Shown here: piece by piece, positions 35,011-43,100 of the stretch
Layout: each line of letters begins with the position of its first letter
Position numbering within the stretch: position 1 is the stretch's first letter
Assembly (NCBI RefSeq): GCF_022023855.1
Contig: NZ_CP059450.1
Location: 1,596,001 to 1,660,000 of the forward strand
Reading direction: 5' to 3'
Source of the DNA: Azospirillum brasilense
GTDB taxonomy: Bacteria; Pseudomonadota; Alphaproteobacteria; Azospirillales; Azospirillaceae
DNA length: 64,000 nucleotides
Notes under the pieces: generated by a model
Told to the model about the DNA's origin: nothing
Databases searched by the model: none
What the model saw: the letters and a program-made list of their open reading frames with translations, nothing else
Position numbers and translations under genes: made by a program

Positions 35011-35306
35011 GATCCACTCCTGTCCATGGGGAAGGGCTTGCGTCTCAGCCCTTCCCAACAGGGTGCCGGGACACCTGTTGCGACAGGCCCCTTGCCGACG
35101 GCGGCCCGGCTGCACACATCACGGCGTCATAAACGCGTATAAAGTTGACCCCGACGGTCAGGCAATCCTTGACCGCGCCGCGGCACTTCCGTAGGGACTC
35201 GCGCGGTGGACCATGCCGGACATTGCCGGTATGAAACCGGCACCCGACCATCAAGCACCCCGCCCCGGCAGCGCACCGCGCACCGGCGGCCCGAACGGAG
35301 AGCGTC

Positions 35307-37405
35307 ATGCTCAACGAAGCCACGCCCACCGTCGCCGTTCCGGCGGCGCGGGACATCTTCTCCCTCCCCCGGCACCGGACGGAGGCCCGGCGGCCGGCAC
35401 CCTTCCTGCCGATGACGCGGGCGGAGATGGACCGGCTGGGCTGGGATTCCTGCGACATCGTGGTGGTGACGGGCGACGCCTATGTGGACCATCCCAGCTT
35501 CGGCATGGCGATCATCGGGCGGCTGCTGGAGGCGCAGGGCTTCCGCGTCGGCATCATCGCCCAGCCGGACTGGAGCAGCGCCGAGCCGTTCAAGGCGCTG
35601 GGCAAGCCGAACCTGTTCTTCGGAGTGACCGGCGGCAACATGGACTCGATGGTGAACCACTACACCTCCGACCGCCGCCTGCGCCACAACGACAGCTACA
35701 CCCCCAACGACGAGGGCGGGAAGCGGCCCGACCGCGCGGTGATCGTCTACAGCCAGCGCTGCCGCGAGGCCTACAAGGACGTGCCCATCGTGCTCGGTGG
35801 CATCGAGGCGAGCCTCCGCCGCATCGCCCAGTACGACCATTGGAGCGAGAAGGTCCGCCGCTCCGTCCTCGTGGACTCCAAGGCGGACATCCTGTGCTAC
35901 GGCAACGCGGAGCGCGCGATCATCGACGTCGCCCACCGCATCGCCGCCGGGGAAAAGGCGCGGGAGATCGACGACGTCCGCGGAACCTCCATCGTCCGCA
36001 GCCGCGTGCCGGATGGTTGGACCGTCATCGACAGCAGCAGCATCGACGAACTGACCCCCGCCGCCCCGCGCGCCGCCGGGGCCGACCGCACGGTGGTCCG
36101 CCTGCCCTCCTTCGAGCAGGTCAGCGCCGACAAGGTGCTCTACGCCCACGCCTCGCGCGTCCTGCACCAGGAGAGCAACCCCGGCAACGCCCGCGCGCTG
36201 GTGCAGCGGCACGGCGACCGCGAGGTCTGGCTGACCACGCCGCCGATCCCGCTGACCACGGCGGAGATGGACGGGGTCTACGGCCTGCCCTACGCCCGCG
36301 CCCCGCACCCGGCCTACGGCGACGCGCGCATCCCGGCCTGGGAGATGATCCGCTTCTCGGTGAACATCATGCGCGGCTGCTTCGGCGGCTGTTCCTTCTG
36401 CTCGATCACCGAGCATGAGGGGCGCATCATCCAGAGCCGGTCGGAGGAGTCGATCCTCAAGGAGGTCGAGGAGATCCGCGACAAGGTGAAGGGCTTCACC
36501 GGCGTCATCTCCGACATGGGCGGGCCGACCGCCAACATGTACCGCATGGCCTGCAAGGACCCGGAGATCGAGAAGGTCTGCCCGCCGCCCGTCCTGCGTC
36601 TTCCCGGACATCTGCAAGAACCTGAAACACCGACCACAGCGACCTGATCCAGCTCTACCGCAAGGCGCGCGCCATCCCCGGCGTGAAGAAGATCAACATC
36701 GCCTCGGGCCTGCGCTACGACCTCGCCGTCCGCAGCCCGGAGTATGTGAAGGAGCTGGTGACCCACCATGTCGGCGGTTACCTGAAGATCGCGCCGGAGC
36801 ACACGGAGCCCGGCCCGCTGTCCAAGATGATGAAGCCGGGCATCGGCACCTACGACCGCTTCAAGGAGATGTTCGAGAAGGCGGCCAAGGCGGCGGGCAA
36901 GAAGCTCTACCTGATCCCCTACTTCATCGCCGCCCACCCCGGCACCAGCGACGAGGACATGATGAATCTCGCTTTGTGGCTGAAGCGGAACGGCTTCAAG
37001 GCCGATCAGGTGCAGACCTACCTGCCCTCCCCCATGGCGCTCGCCACGGCGATGTACCACAGCGACCGCAACCCGCTGCGCCCGATCCGCCGCGAGGGCT
37101 CGGAGACGGTGTTCTCGGCCAAGGGGCTGAAGCAGCGCCGCCTGCACAAAGCCTTCCTGCGCTACCACGACCCGGAGAACTGGCCGGTGCTGCGCGACGC
37201 GCTGAAGGCGATGGGCCGCAGCGACCTGATCGGGCCGGGCGAACACCAGCTCGTTCCGGCTTGGCAGACGACGGGTGGCGTTGGCAAGGCGGAGAAATCC
37301 GGAGCGGACAGGCCGAAGCCGGGCAAGACCTTCTACACCCAGCAGGCCGGCAAGGGCCGCCGGACGCCGGTCAAGGCCGGCAAGCCGACGGGAAGGGCAA
37401 GGTAG
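35307..37405 (+). pseudogene. ygiQ: YgiQ family radical SAM protein, interrupted by two frameshifts
   Basis: The protein would be about 698 residues, the usual YgiQ size, but is split over three frames. The first part carries the N-terminal domain and the radical SAM cluster motif CFGGCSFCSIT, then goes out of frame at a C run near 36581-36583 (reading CPPPV where CRRPSCVFPDIC is expected). A second shift occurs at an A run near 36625-36627, after which the true frame resumes at DLIQLYRKARAIPGVKK and runs to 37405. Both shifts are single-base insertions about 45 bases apart, and the rest is fully conserved. Either the gene is newly broken or the assembly has two base errors. Confidence 0.85.
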
Positions 37406-37407
37406 CC

Positions 37408-37541
37408 CTCGCCCCTCCGGGGAGAGGGAGGGGACCCGCGCCGTAGGCGTGGGGAGGGTGAGGGGGATGCGCGTGTCGGTGTGTTCGGCAAATGCACAAC
37501 CCCCTCACCTTAACCCTCTCCCCAGGGGGGAGAGGGGATGG
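37408..37541. repeat. Intergenic palindromic repeat, type B
   Basis: Outer arms GCCCCTCCGGGGAGAGGG and ACCCTCTCCCCAGGGGGGAG enclose a middle with GGGTGAGGGGGATGCGCGTG and CAACCCCCTCACCTTAACCC. It separates the convergent ygiQ gene and the NTF2-like exported protein gene and could end both transcripts. Confidence 0.85.
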
Positions 37542-37545
37542 AGGC

Positions 37546-38184
37546 TCAGCAGCCGTTGAGCGCCTTGATCCGTTCGATCAGGGCCAGCCCGTCGCGCTCG
37601 GCCAGCGCGACTTCGGCGGCGCCGTCGCAGGCGCGGCCGCTCACATGGACGTAATGGTAGCGCACGCGCACGGCGTCCCGGCCGATGGGCTCCGCGGCCA
37701 GCAAGCGGACGGGAACGCTCATGTTGCCGTAGAAGCGGTTCATCGACGCGATGTCGTAGGCCCCGCTGCCCCGCTTTTCGGGAATGACGTAGGTGTTGGC
37801 CCGCGCGGCGTCGGCCTGACCCAAGGCGTCATAGAAGGCGCGCACCGCCGCGACCCCGTCGGTCGGTCGGGGGCGCGGCGTGGGCGGATGGATTTGGGCC
37901 GGGTCAGCGCTCGCGGCGGGCTGCGGGATGGGCGCAGGGTTGGCTGCGGGCTGACCCGGCCGGACCACCGTGGCCGCCGGGGACGGCTGCGGTGGAACGG
38001 GGACCGGCGAGGCAGGGGGCTGCTCTACCGCCGGAGAAGGAGCCGGAGAGGGAACGGGAGTCGGCACGAGCCGCAGGGGACCTTGTGTGGCCATTTGGGG
38101 GGCCGTCTGCGCGGCGGCCGCACCGGCCAGCAGACATGCCCCTGTCGCCGCCGCGAGCCCCAGACGCCTCACCCGGTTGCCCAT
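37546..38184 (-). CDS. Exported protein with proline-rich linker, unknown
   Basis: Start at the ATG at 38184 behind AGGAGAG gives 212 residues. A signal peptide (GLAAATGACLLAGAAAAQ) is followed by a 70-residue proline-, alanine- and serine-rich linker and a C-terminal globular domain (about 110-212) with AVRAFYDALGQADAARANTYV and VRVRYHYVHVSGRACDG, which looks NTF2-like. Two cysteines near the end (Cys in GRACDG and the last residue) could form a disulfide. Function unknown. Confidence 0.65.
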   Translation of the reverse strand: MGNRVRRLGLAAATGACLLAGAAAAQTAPQMATQGPLRLVPTPVPSPAPSPAVEQPPASPVPVPPQPSPAATVVRPGQPAANPAPIPQPAASADPAQIHPPTPRPRPTDGVAAVRAFYDALGQADAARANTYVIPEKRGSGAYDIASMNRFYGNMSVPVRLLAAEPIGRDAVRVRYHYVHVSGRACDGAAEVALAERDGLALIERIKALNGC

Positions 38185-38298
38185 CGCACTCTCCTGTCGA
38201 AAAGCGTCAAATCCATAGCAAATCCCCGTTTGCCGGAGGATTGTCCGGAACGGTCCTCTGGCTTGCATTCCGGCGGGGCGGGCTCTAGCGTGACCGGC

Positions 38299-39090
38299 AT
38301 GACCGATGCACAGACCACCCCGATCCGCCGGCTCGCCGCCCCGCAGGCCGTTCTTCTGGAACAGCCGAGGCACGGCGTCCCGCAAACCAGCGAGATGCTG
38401 TTCGGTGAAACATGTACGCCGCTCGACCGCGACGGCGACTGGGTGAAGGTGGAAAACCGCACCGACGGGCATGTCGGCTGGCTGCCCCTCGGAACGGACC
38501 TGAGGGAACCGGTCTCCCCGACCCACCGCGTGTCCGGACGCGTGGCGAACCTGCACCCGGCGCCCACCCACAAGGCGGTGCCCGTGGCGGCGCTGAGCTT
38601 CGGCAGCCTCGTCACGGTGGCGGAGCAAGCCGACGCCCAGTGTCCAGGGGGCTGGGTCCGGCTGGACAACGGGCTGTGGACCTTCGGCAAGCTGCTGGAA
38701 CCGGTGGCCGTGCCGCTGGACCACGTTCCGGTGGAGACGGCGCTGCGCTTCCTGGAGACGCCCTATGTCTGGGGCGGGCGGAGCGCCTTCGGCATCGACT
38801 GCTCCGGCCTCGTTCAGGTGGCGCTTGGGGCGGCGGGAATCACCACCCACCACAGCAGCGGGATGCAGCGCAACGACGACCGGCTGGGGCCGATGCTGTC
38901 CACAGACGGTCAGGGGATGGACTATCGCCGCGGCGACATCGTGTTCTTCCCCGGCCATGTCGGCATCATGCTGGACGGCGCCACGCTGCTGCACGCCACC
39001 GTCTTCACCATGTCAGTCGTGACCGAGCCCCTGGCCGACGTGGCTGCCCGTGCCGAGGGCATCACCGGTGTGCGCCGCCCCAACTTCTAG
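38299..39090 (+). CDS. NlpC/P60 family endopeptidase with SH3-like domains
   Basis: A 263-residue protein. Two SH3b-like repeats (about 10-60 and 75-130, with GDWVKVENRTDGHVGWLPL and GGWVRLDNGLWTFGKLL) precede a C-terminal NlpC/P60 domain. The catalytic cysteine is in FGIDCSGLVQVAL and the histidine in FPGHVGIMLDG. It should cleave gamma-D-glutamyl-diaminopimelate bonds in cell-wall peptides. No signal peptide is seen, so it may act on imported peptides. Its last 78 bases overlap the end of the convergent cobA gene. Confidence 0.88.
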   Translation: MTDAQTTPIRRLAAPQAVLLEQPRHGVPQTSEMLFGETCTPLDRDGDWVKVENRTDGHVGWLPLGTDLREPVSPTHRVSGRVANLHPAPTHKAVPVAALSFGSLVTVAEQADAQCPGGWVRLDNGLWTFGKLLEPVAVPLDHVPVETALRFLETPYVWGGRSAFGIDCSGLVQVALGAAGITTHHSSGMQRNDDRLGPMLSTDGQGMDYRRGDIVFFPGHVGIMLDGATLLHATVFTMSVVTEPLADVAARAEGITGVRRPNF

Positions 39091-39972
39091 CACCCGGTCC
39101 TCTAGCGCCCAGCCGATCAGAAGCAGCGTCGGCCCGTCGCCCGCCGCCACGCCCCGCTCGGCCATGGCGCCCAGCGTCGTGCGGTGGTGGCGCTCGTCGG
39201 GGCGGCAGCCGTTCTCCACCGCCAGCACCGGCGTGTCGGAGGACAGCCCGCCCGCAGTCAGGCCGCGCCCGACGCGGCGGGCGGCCTCGCGGCCCATGTA
39301 GATCGCCAGCGTGCCCTTGGGGTCGGCCAGCCGCGCCCAGTCCGGCTCGGTCGCGTCCCCCTCGCGCGCGTGGGCGGTGACGAAGGTGACGGCGCGCGAC
39401 ACGCCGCGCTTGGTCAGCGACAGCCCGGCGCTGGACGCGCAGCCGAGTGCCGCGGTGATGCCGGGAATCACCGACACGCTGATTCCGACACGCTCCAGAT
39501 GCTCGATCTCCTCGCCGGCCCGGCCGAAAATCATCGGGTCGCCGCCCTTCAGCCGGACGGTGCGCCGCCCGCTGCGGGCCTGCGCCGCAATCAGATCGTT
39601 GATGGCCTCCTGCGAGTGGGAATGCTTGCCCGACCGCTTGCCGACGCAGATCAGTTCCGCACCCGGCTGCGCCAGGGCGAGAATGCCCGGCCCGACGAGG
39701 TGATCGTAGAGGATCACCTCGGCCTGCGCGATGGCCCGCGCCGCCGCGACGGTCAGCAGGTCGGGGTCCCCCGGCCCGGCGCCGACCAGAGTGACGTGCG
39801 GGGTCCGCGTGCCCGCCTGCGGAATGGCGCGGGCGACGCGGCGGGCCGTGCGCGGGCGCAGCGCCGAGCCCAGCGCGGCGCGCAGGGCGACGATGAAGTT
39901 GAAACGCTTGCCCCCGGACTGGGAGACAAGCCCCTCACACCAATCTTCAAGCCACATGGCAGCGCTGGGCAT
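39013..39972 (-). CDS. cobA: Uroporphyrinogen-III C-methyltransferase
   Basis: Start at the ATG at 39972, with AAGGAG 10 bases upstream inside the end of nasA, gives 319 residues. SUMT motifs are VTLVGAGPGDPDLLTV, the YDHLVGPGIL region, RLKGGDPMIFGRAGEE and VIPGITAALGCASSAGLSLT. It makes precorrin-2 for sirohaem, the cofactor of NirB, which explains its place as last gene of the nitrite/nitrate reductase operon. About 40 N-terminal residues and the last 35 or so are extra to the core. The C-terminal tail overlaps the NlpC/P60 gene on the other strand. Confidence 0.9.
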   Translation of the reverse strand: MPSAAMWLEDWCEGLVSQSGGKRFNFIVALRAALGSALRPRTARRVARAIPQAGTRTPHVTLVGAGPGDPDLLTVAAARAIAQAEVILYDHLVGPGILALAQPGAELICVGKRSGKHSHSQEAINDLIAAQARSGRRTVRLKGGDPMIFGRAGEEIEHLERVGISVSVIPGITAALGCASSAGLSLTKRGVSRAVTFVTAHAREGDATEPDWARLADPKGTLAIYMGREAARRVGRGLTAGGLSSDTPVLAVENGCRPDERHHRTTLGAMAERGVAAGDGPTLLLIGWALEDRVLEVGAAHTGDALGTGSHVGQGLGHD

Positions 39973-42745
39973 CGGCAAGGATCTCCTTGAGTTCGGGAAT
40001 GCAGGAGCCGCAGTTGGTCCCGGCCCGCAGGGCCGTTCCGACCTCCTGGACCGTGGTCAGGCCTTGGCTTTGGATGGCGGCGATCAGGCGGTTGACACCG
40101 ACGCCGAAGCAGGAACAGACCGTCCGCCCCTCGTCCGCGACCGGGACCGGCGACCGTCCGGAGAGCAGAGCGCGGCGGGCGGCACCGTCCAACGCCTCCG
40201 CCGACAGCCGATCGACCAGCCAGCCGCGGCTGGGCAGAGCGCCAGAGGTGGAGAGGAACAGGCAGGCTTCCAACCGGTCGTGGGTCACCCAGGCGCGGCG
40301 CAGCACGCCGCGGGCCGTGTCGCTGTAATCGACGGTCGCCCCGGCGAAGCCGAACTCCAGCGCTTCCGGAGCGGGCAGGGCGCCCTCGCCGGCCAGCTCG
40401 ATCAGGTGGCCGCCGGGGACGGCGCGGCGGGACCAGTAGCCGCCATGGGCGGGCTCCACAGGCTCGCGGGCGATCAGGAAGCCGGTCCAGGCGGCGGGGT
40501 AGGGGGTGACCGTCACCGGCATCCGCTTCAGGTCTGGCTGGCCCGACACCGGGTCCACGGCCCTGTCGTCCACCAGCCGCCCGACGACGCAGGAGGCGGT
40601 GAAGCGGTCGGTCCAGTGCATGGGCAGGAAGGCTTCCCCCGCCCGCTGCGCCTCGGTCACGCGCAGCCGGGCCAACGCCGTGCCGATGGGGGTCGAGAGG
40701 CTGACCAGGGCGCCATCCGCCAAGCCGCGCGCCGCCGCATCCTGCGGGTGGAGATCCAGACAGGGTTCTGGCGCGTGGGCGGAGAGGCGCGGTGACAGGC
40801 CGGTGCGCGTCATGGTGTGCCACTGGTCGCGCAGGCGCCCGGTGTTCAACATCAGCGAACCCGGCTCGGCGAAACGGGGCAGGGGGCGGGAGGTGACGGG
40901 GACGAAGCGCGCCCGCCCATCCTCGGTGAAGAAGCGCCCGTCGGTGCAGAGACGGCGCGTCGGATCCTCGCCGACCCGCCGCGGCCAGGGGGCGGGAGCC
41001 AGCGTTTCAAATTCAGCGTCGGACAGCCCGGCAAGACCGCCGATGTCGAAAGCGCGGGTGCCACCGTTCTCGAAGGCGGAGAGGGCGGCGTGCTCGCGGA
41101 AGACGTCGGCGGGCGTCTCGTAGGGGAAGGCGGCGGCATGGCCCAGGACGCGGGCGACCTGGGTGACGATCCACCAGTCGGGCCGCGCCTCGCCCGCCGG
41201 GGCACGGAAAGCCCGCTGGCGGGAGATCGTCCGGTCGGAGTTGGTGACGGTGCCGTCCTTCTCGCTCCAGCCCGCGGCGGGCAGGCGGATGTGGGCCAGC
41301 CGTGCCGTGTCGGTGTCGGCAATGCAGTCGGAGACGATGACCGTCTCGCAGTTTGCCAGCGCGCGGCGGACGCGGGCGGCGTCGGGCATGCTGACCGCCG
41401 GGTTGGTCGCCATGACCCAGACGGCGCGCACCGTGCCCTCCTCCACCGCGCGGAACAGGTCCACCGCCTTCAGGCCGGGCTTGTCCGCCACGCGCGGCGC
41501 GTTCCAGAAGCGGCGCAGCCGGTCCACCGACTCCGGCTCGAACCCCATATGGGCGGCGAGCTGGTTGGCGAGCCCGCCGACCTCGCGCCCGCCCATGGCG
41601 TTGGGCTGGCCGGTGACCGAGAAGGGCCCCATGCCCGGCGCGCCGATCCGCCCGGTCAGGAAATGGACGTTCAGGATGGCGTTCACCGTGTCCGTCCCCT
41701 GCGAGGACTGGTTCACCCCTTGGGAGTAAACGGTGACGGTGCGACGGACCGTTGCGACTTCAGCGTAGAAGGCCTCGATTTCGGCCAGCGGCAGACCGCA
41801 GCGGGCGGCGACATGGGCGGGGGAGGGCGCGTCGGCGCGCGCCGCCTCCAGCGCCTTGGCCAGACCGGCGGTGTGCTCCGCAACGAAACGGGCGTCGATC
41901 AGGCCGCGGTCGGCGAGGTGGACGAGCAGCCCGTTGAACAGCAGGGCGTCGGTGCCGGGCCGGATGGGCAGGTGGCGGTCGGCCCCGTCCACCGTGGCGG
42001 TGCGGCGCGGGTCAATGGCTATAATGCGGGTGCCGCGCGCCCGCTTGGCCGCCAGAAGCCGCTGATTGAGGATCGGGTGGCACCAGGCGAGGTTGGAGCC
42101 GACCAGCAGGACCAGATCGGCTTCGTCCAGGTCCTCGTAGGTCACCGGCACCGCGTCGGCCCCAAAGCCGCGCTTGTGGCCGGCCACGCTGGAGGCCATG
42201 CAGAGGCGCGAGTTGGTGTCGATGTTGGCGGTGCCGAGGAAGCCCTTCGCCAGCTTGTTGACGGCGTAATAGTCCTCGGTCAGCAATTGGCCGGAGACGT
42301 AGAAGGCCACCGAGTCCGGCCCGTGTTTGGCGATGGTGTCGGACAGGCGCGCTGCGACGGCGGCGATGGCCTCGTCCCAGGCGACGCGCCGCCCGTCCAC
42401 CTGCGGGTGGAGCAGTCGTTCGCCGAGACCCAGCGTGTCGGGCAGATTGGTGCCCTTGGAGCAGAGCTTGCCGCGGTTGGCGGGATGGTCGGGGTCGCCG
42501 GAGACGGTGACGGTGCCGTCGGCGGAGACGGAGGCCAGCACGCCGCAGCCGACGCCGCAATAGGGGCAGGTGGTGCGGATGGGCTTCCCCGCCGCGATTT
42601 TCCTCTCCCCTCTGGGGAGAGTGAAGGGTGAGAGGGTTGCGCGTGGCGGTGCGTCCGGCACAAGCGCACCCCCCTCACCCCAACCCTCTCCCCAGAGGGG
42701 AGAGGGGGAAGAAGGAGGGGGAAAGGGGCTGTCAGCGTCACCCAT
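39947..42745 (-). CDS. nasA: Assimilatory nitrate reductase catalytic subunit
   Basis: The ATG at 42745 overlaps the end of nirD and gives 932 residues. The [4Fe-4S] motif TCPYCGVGCGV starts at Cys60. The molybdopterin fold follows (GSNLAWCHPILNQR, VYSQGVNQSSQGTD, GPFSVTGQPNAMGGREVGG), and a C-terminal BFD-like [2Fe-2S] domain (CSCFGVGVNRLI, GTNCGSCIPEL) completes the NasA/NarB type. It reduces nitrate to nitrite in the cytoplasm. Residues 12-49 are encoded by a type B repeat. There is no start codon between the repeat and the cluster motif, so the extension is likely real. An iteron-like sequence lies inside at 41004-41021. Confidence 0.94.
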   Translation of the reverse strand: MGDADSPFPPPSSPSPLWGEGWGEGGALVPDAPPRATLSPFTLPRGERKIAAGKPIRTTCPYCGVGCGVLASVSADGTVTVSGDPDHPANRGKLCSKGTNLPDTLGLGERLLHPQVDGRRVAWDEAIAAVAARLSDTIAKHGPDSVAFYVSGQLLTEDYYAVNKLAKGFLGTANIDTNSRLCMASSVAGHKRGFGADAVPVTYEDLDEADLVLLVGSNLAWCHPILNQRLLAAKRARGTRIIAIDPRRTATVDGADRHLPIRPGTDALLFNGLLVHLADRGLIDARFVAEHTAGLAKALEAARADAPSPAHVAARCGLPLAEIEAFYAEVATVRRTVTVYSQGVNQSSQGTDTVNAILNVHFLTGRIGAPGMGPFSVTGQPNAMGGREVGGLANQLAAHMGFEPESVDRLRRFWNAPRVADKPGLKAVDLFRAVEEGTVRAVWVMATNPAVSMPDAARVRRALANCETVIVSDCIADTDTARLAHIRLPAAGWSEKDGTVTNSDRTISRQRAFRAPAGEARPDWWIVTQVARVLGHAAAFPYETPADVFREHAALSAFENGGTRAFDIGGLAGLSDAEFETLAPAPWPRRVGEDPTRRLCTDGRFFTEDGRARFVPVTSRPLPRFAEPGSLMLNTGRLRDQWHTMTRTGLSPRLSAHAPEPCLDLHPQDAAARGLADGALVSLSTPIGTALARLRVTEAQRAGEAFLPMHWTDRFTASCVVGRLVDDRAVDPVSGQPDLKRMPVTVTPYPAAWTGFLIAREPVEPAHGGYWSRRAVPGGHLIELAGEGALPAPEALEFGFAGATVDYSDTARGVLRRAWVTHDRLEACLFLSTSGALPSRGWLVDRLSAEALDGAARRALLSGRSPVPVADEGRTVCSCFGVGVNRLIAAIQSQGLTTVQEVGTALRAGTNCGSCIPELKEILADAQRCHVA
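41004..41021 (+). repeat. Iteron-like motif inside nasA
   Basis: GTTTCAAATTCAGCGTCG is identical to the origin iteron at 56370-56387. On the coding strand it encodes Asp-Ala-Glu-Phe-Glu-Thr of NasA. It lies 15 kb from the origin. Confidence 0.6.
42600..42711. repeat. Intergenic palindromic repeat, type B, inside the 5' end of nasA
   Basis: Arms CCTCTCCCCTCTGGGGAGAG and AACCCTCTCCCCAGAGGGGA surround the shared centre (GGGTGAGAGGGTTGCGCGTG, CCCCCCTCACCCC). In the minus-strand frame it encodes residues 12-49 of nitrate reductase. Confidence 0.85.
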
Positions 42746-43094
42746 GGCCACACCCTCCGCGGCCCGGACGGAAGGCGGCCAGCCCGAGTTGCACCGCGCC
42801 GTCCACCACCCGCACTGGGCAGTGCCCGGCGCAGCCCTCGTCCGGGCCGACCGCTTCGCCGCTGGCGAGGTCGATCACCCAGCTGTGCAGCGGGCAGGTC
42901 ACCCGCGCTCCATGGACGATGCCCTGCGACAGCGGCCCGCCGGCGTGCGGGCAGCGGTCCTCCAGCGCGTAGACCTCGTCCGCCACGGTGCGGAACAGGG
43001 CGATGTCGCCGTAGGCGGTCCGCACCACGCGGGACCCCTGGCGGGGAATGTCCTCGACCGAGCCGACGGTGATCCAGGAAATACTCTGATCCAT
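42738..43094 (-). CDS. nirD: Nitrite reductase small subunit
   Basis: A 118-residue Rieske-type protein with the cluster ligands in RCPHAGGPLSQG (Cys48, His50) and VTCPLHSWVIDL (Cys67, His70). It pairs with NirB to reduce nitrite to ammonium with NADH. It begins 6 bases after nirB, and its stop overlaps the nasA start, so the genes are coupled. Confidence 0.95.
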   Translation of the reverse strand: MDQSISWITVGSVEDIPRQGSRVVRTAYGDIALFRTVADEVYALEDRCPHAGGPLSQGIVHGARVTCPLHSWVIDLASGEAVGPDEGCAGHCPVRVVDGAVQLGLAAFRPGRGGCGHG

Positions 43095-43100
43095 GTGTCG

